Source: Hermatobates lingyangjiaoensis
Taxonomy: Eukaryota > Arthropoda > Insecta > Hemiptera > Hermatobatidae
Direction of reading: 5' to 3'
NCBI GenBank assembly: GCA_026182355.1
Contig: JAPFBL010000068.1
Span: 3,303,001-3,367,000 of the forward strand
DNA length: 64,000 bases
Shown here piece after piece: positions 60,401-64,000 of this stretch. Under the pieces are notes generated by a model. It was not told the DNA's origin. It ran no database searches and saw only the letters and a program-made list of their open reading frames with translations. The position numbers and the translations under genes were made by a program. Every line of letters starts with the position of its first letter. The stretch's first letter is position 1.

Positions 60401-63116
60401 GCATCATTCCATCCTCAAATTTCGTCGTATTCGGCATGATGTATTTGTATCAGTGGACACAGTATTATTTGATTTTTTCATGTGATGTCATTCATTCCAC
60501 ACTTGAGTTCGGTCTGGTTCGGAGATACGTCTAGTAAACACGCTATCTAGATTATTAAGAGAAAATATGTCCGACTACAGCCTGTACATACTCGTACCTA
60601 TGTACGCCAGACCTATCATATGATTTGTCAGAATGTAATACAACATTCACCGCTGCATCGTTCTACTTATTCTAATCATTATCAGACCATGGAAATCTCC
60701 TTGTCCAGGCTCTCAATCAAGTTTCAACGTTACCCAACTCTACAATCCAGGTCATACTTCTGATCAGAAGTAGAAGAATCCTGTAATATTTAAGAACTTT
60801 TTATTATAAGACTTTATACGACTCTTTTACTAGACAAACTAAATTGCTATTAGGCAAATTGTACTTATCAAGACTATCTGAATATTATATCGCTTGAATG
60901 TTTTGCTATTTTCACTTATAATGGCACTGTACTTCAGAAGTAGTAGATTCTGTTCCTAGGTTAGAACAGCTAATTACGATGAGCGATTAGTATGTAAACA
61001 AACATATTCGTTGTTTGTTTGATGAAGTGTTTGTTAGCGACGAAGAAAACTAAAGATTTTAGTTATTAAAACAATATTGGATCACATTTAGAAGTAAAGA
61101 AAATGGTCTACACTTTTTGTATTCTCTGTAAAATGCAAACACTCAGAGAGATTACTCATTTTAGGTCAGTACAAACAAATAAAATGAACCTTTAATGTTA
61201 TTAAAGTTGTTTATTATTTTTTAAAGATGATCTGATATCTTAAAACGTTCTAATAATCTTATAAATAATTCCTAATATAAATATTAATACACTAAAGGAA
61301 AATTTTGAAGAAGTATATCTACTTCGTTTTAGTACTACAGTTCAATTTGACAAACTATATACTCGTATTATAAGAGCTAAATAATATATTTAATATTACT
61401 TAAATTTTCTCCTGACGTTAAACGACTTCTGAAAATGGCTGAGCTGTGAGGATAACGTTCGAAGTAAGATGGTACATTTTTATAACAATATGACTAATAA
61501 CCTCTGTAGTGTATTCGACGTTAACCAACCAACCCTATACTCTAGAACAGTGGTCTTCAACCTTTTTCCACGTACCGCCCATTTTTGTAAGTTCTGGAAA
61601 AGTAAAATTTCTCACCGCCCACTAACATTTTATCAAAAAAGTCCCCCATCGTTGATACAGCTTGATCCCGAAAGTAAATACATTACATAAGACAGGCAAA
61701 ACAATGTAATGGATTGAAATTCCTTTATTTTAAACTGGCTGTATGATTTGTGACATATACCATAAAAGTAAAAAGTTCTTTACAAAATATACTCATACAA
61801 TTAACAAACGAATATTGTATGAGTATTGTATTATATGCCACGAACATATTTCTTCTTTTGAGACATGGGTGTAAAATACGTAGCACAAAATAATGTCACA
61901 ATCCAGCAATATGAAAATATTAGAAATATTGTCAAGCACAGCCCCGCACGACGAAGGAAGATAACACAGAATCACTAGTGTGCCGAGACGAACACTGACA
62001 TAAATTAACTACAGGCGCTTTATTCATTCAGACAACGCCATGCGCTGCGCTGCTGACTGACAATCTTCCCTACTTTATCTATGACCACAGATCATTGAGT
62101 TAATAATCAGTGCTGACTGCCACCGGTCCTCGTTGAATTTCCCTAATTCCGTGCGAGCCATGCAGCTGCATGGCAAAAGCCCTACCGTTCTTGTTGAGAG
62201 CTGTCATTTAACGACGCTTCGTGCTTTGATTCTGCGACTTCAGTGACGTCATTCTGCATCATACCATGGTCATTTCATGTTCAGCTTACAACTGCACGAA
62301 CAGAAAAACTGCGGATAGTGACATTTCGTTCCATCTTTTTCCATTGAAGGATTCGGTGCGTTATGCTAAAGATACATATTTTGGATGTTTTTGATATAAA
62401 ATGAAATTATTCTACCGCCCACCCGAAATCTGAAATCGCCCACTAGTGGGCGGTACCGCCCAGGTTGAAGACCACTGCTCTAGATCCAGAGTCATACCTT
62501 CTATCTCCTCATCTGACTTCTGATCAGAAGATGAAGGGTTAATTTTTAAAACCTGTTTTTAAAATTGACATTAAAATCACTACAATACCGGTAAGTATAT
62601 TTAAAATGATATTTCAAATATAATTTAGCTGAAAACAAAACATAAAGTGTTTTGATAAGCTAAACTCATATATTTTAACCCTTTTAAATATCCTCTTTTC
62701 ATGGTTTCTATAAATAACAAAATTAAATCAAACACAACTTAACATTGGGGATATAAGAATACCTGTGTTGACCTATACGCGTTCCTGATCCTCTCGACCA
62801 TACCACAGAATATAAGAATACCAGTAGGAGTTAAGATACTTACTACTCCTACAGCCTCAAGAGCGAACAAGGTTGTTCCGACGAAAAGGACATAATTCCT
62901 TGCTTCTCCAACATAAGGCCTGGAGTCTAGTGGAGGCAGGTTTTCGAATATGTAGTACATAGTAATGCCAATGCCAAAGAATGTGATGATGTTGGCAAGC
63001 TGAGAGAAAGGGGCCAGCAGCTTCAGGTTTCTGATTAAGTTCATGAGGATGAGAGGAACGAGCAGGATCACCATCCAGATCCGTTCGTCTAGCTCCGTCA
63101 CGTAGACGTCCGCCAC
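57488..63116 (-). CDS. SLC36 proton-coupled amino acid transporter, 3' four exons
   Basis: Minus-strand exons 63116-62844, 60107-59929, 58992-58817 and 57729-57488 join with phases 0, 2 and 1 to 289 residues ending at TAA. This is about the C-terminal 60% of a 450-480-aa SLC36 protein. Diagnostic blocks are LMNLIRNLKLLAPFSQLANI, a FEN..PLDSRPYVGEA loop, LFVGTTLFALEAVGVV, ALENNMKTPKSFGG, CGVLNIGM, VGFFGYIKFGDLAKGSVTLN, YALQCYVPVEIIW and VAIPRLGLFISLFGALCLSA. About seven membrane spans are evident. The family cotransports small amino acids with protons at the plasma or lysosomal membrane; insect members (pathetic group) influence growth signalling. The 5' exons must lie beyond 64000. It converges on the coiled-coil gene. 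The exact paralogue cannot be named. Confidence 0.93.
58280..58690. other. Intron between SLC36 exons 58817-58992 and 57488-57729
   Basis: Moderately GC-richer sequence with a weakly repeated 'cctacc..(g)attggaaat' motif (58373 and 58454). No gene is seen in either strand of the intron. Confidence 0.3.
61548..62477 (+). mobile_element. hAT-type element carrying half a THAP domain
   Basis: Ends CAGTGGTCTTCAACCT and CAGGTTGAAGACCACTG are inverted copies, followed inward by 'accgccca' on both sides. They are flanked by CTCTAGAA (61540-61547) and CTCTAGAT (62478-62485), an 8-bp duplication with one change. At 62266-62394 the plus strand encodes MVISCSAYNCTNRK, then SDISFHLFPLKDS and a stop. This is the start of a THAP zinc finger (C-x4-C, then FH.FP). 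The second metal-binding pair is absent. It lies in an SLC36 intron, antisense to that gene. Confidence 0.85.
62266..62394 (+). pseudogene. Truncated THAP-domain ORF inside the hAT element
   Basis: A 42-codon frame. Cys5 and Cys10 form the first half of a C2CH finger, and the FHLFPLK block matches the conserved middle of THAP domains. The frame ends in a stop before the final C-x2-H. A possible splice donor (gtgcgt) occurs near the end of the conserved part, so the rest could once have been in another exon. In P-type and related transposases THAP binds DNA; here it is probably a remnant. Confidence 0.7.
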
Positions 63117-64000
63117 CTGCAAAAATTTGTCATTGGATCTCAGTAGTTTTAGTTGGGAGGAAAATTCATACACACTATAGAGTTTATTCGTGTTATTTCT
63201 GTTTAGTTCATGTAAGCTAGGTCATTCACTTTGCATGAAAGATACCACATGAACGCACTCTACCAACCTTATAAGGTGTTTTATGGGTAGTAGAATCAAG
63301 ATGCTATTGGTCAATAGGAAGATCACGAATATTACCCTGTGAAGTAGCAAGGCAAAAGAGTCATTCACTATGTATGAAGGGCACCAATAGACTGCCAATG
63401 TTCAAAACGTATTAGTAGCACAATCACGAGGTCATAGGACAGACAAAAGAGACCGCAGTATGTAGGTTACTAATAAATCCCTTGTACAATAGTAGTAGTT
63501 ATTTTAGCAGCAATATAGAAGTATCAATAATGTAAATGTAAGGAGTTAGTTGTCAGTAGTGAAGTATGGAGGTCATAGGTCAATAAACTAGGCCTTGAAT
63601 TTATTTTTTTCCCCGACCCCCAAAAATACCAAAAAACTGAATTGGTATTATATAAGAATTGTTAAATTTCACTTGGATGAGTGACCTTTAATGAGTACCT
63701 GATATTATGCATTTTCTGGGCCTACAGCTTTACTCTCTTTCCGACTTGAACAGGATCAATTTAGTCAACTGAATAAATTTTAACAGCAACCGTACCCATG
63801 TGAAATAGAAAGATAAAATCCACATTTCATTAGTCTTTTCTTTAATATTATGGGTAGGTATGAATGGAAGGGTGAGTATTGAATTTATACGTTATAAACA
63901 CACTTTCACTAAGGACACATTTTTTTATCTTTTTATCTTACTTGAGGATTTTTCTAATTATATTTGTTAAACCTCGTAAAAATGTCTCTGTTGATGTCAA
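63117..64000 (-). other. SLC36 intron at the window edge, with SINE copy 3
   Basis: No further SLC36 exon could be recognised before 64000. The minus strand at about 63730-63620 carries atatcaggtactcattaaag and a ccaagtgaaattt run, matching the body of the SINE at 20990-21295. A weak 'ggtcata/ggtcaata' repeat occurs at 63320-63590. Confidence 0.45.

Noticed and set aside
61793..61975. 60-codon minus-strand frame
   Set aside because: Lies inside the THAP-bearing hAT element and has no recognisable motif.

Overview
The window is AT-rich animal nuclear DNA with long introns, canonical GT-AG exons and many decayed transposons. The protein families, the SETMAR-like mariner, Helitron and hAT elements and the intron sizes point to an insect. 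A hemipteran is possible, but the sequence does not prove it. No bacterial-type operons, rRNA, tRNA genes or CRISPR arrays were seen.

Three protein-coding genes can be read exon by exon, with splice phases that agree. (1) TRUB2, a mitochondrial tRNA-pseudouridine-synthase-like protein, lies on the + strand at 6037-13498 (5 exons, 311 aa). (2) A 24-exon long coiled-coil gene, probably CCDC180 (DUF4455/DUF4456), lies on the + strand at 17963-47780 (about 1507 aa). Its exon 20 contains one extra base that breaks the frame. (3) The 3' part of an SLC36 (proton-coupled amino acid transporter) gene lies on the - strand at 57488-63116. It converges on gene 2, and its upstream exons lie beyond the right edge. 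Weaker candidates are a two-exon membrane-protein fragment near 0.9-1.3 kb (-) and a 57-aa single-span membrane ORF at 14.8-15.0 kb (-).

The rest is intron and intergenic DNA rich in mobile elements. These include a mariner element rebuilt as a 352-bp near-perfect inverted repeat (23116-24073), an internally deleted Helitron with both termini (24827-25405) and a Ty3/gypsy RNase H relic (about 26.6-27.0 kb). Four hAT-type elements have 8-bp target duplications centred on TAGA-like sites (42506, 48392, 53384 and 61548). One carries half a THAP domain, one an N-terminal and one a C-terminal transposase piece. There are also three copies of a tRNA-type SINE, an unclassified repeat family with at least four fragments, a 67-bp-arm foldback, a two-variant 88/95-bp minisatellite, a degenerate minisatellite and a recurring stem-loop+GAAA motif.

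The three genes show no functional link to each other: RNA modification in mitochondria, a probable flagellar or centriolar coiled-coil protein, and a membrane amino-acid transporter. The most unusual features are the hairpin-forming mariner inside a transcribed intron, the THAP-bearing hAT, the one-base break and huge basic exon in the coiled-coil gene, and the shared stem-loop motif.
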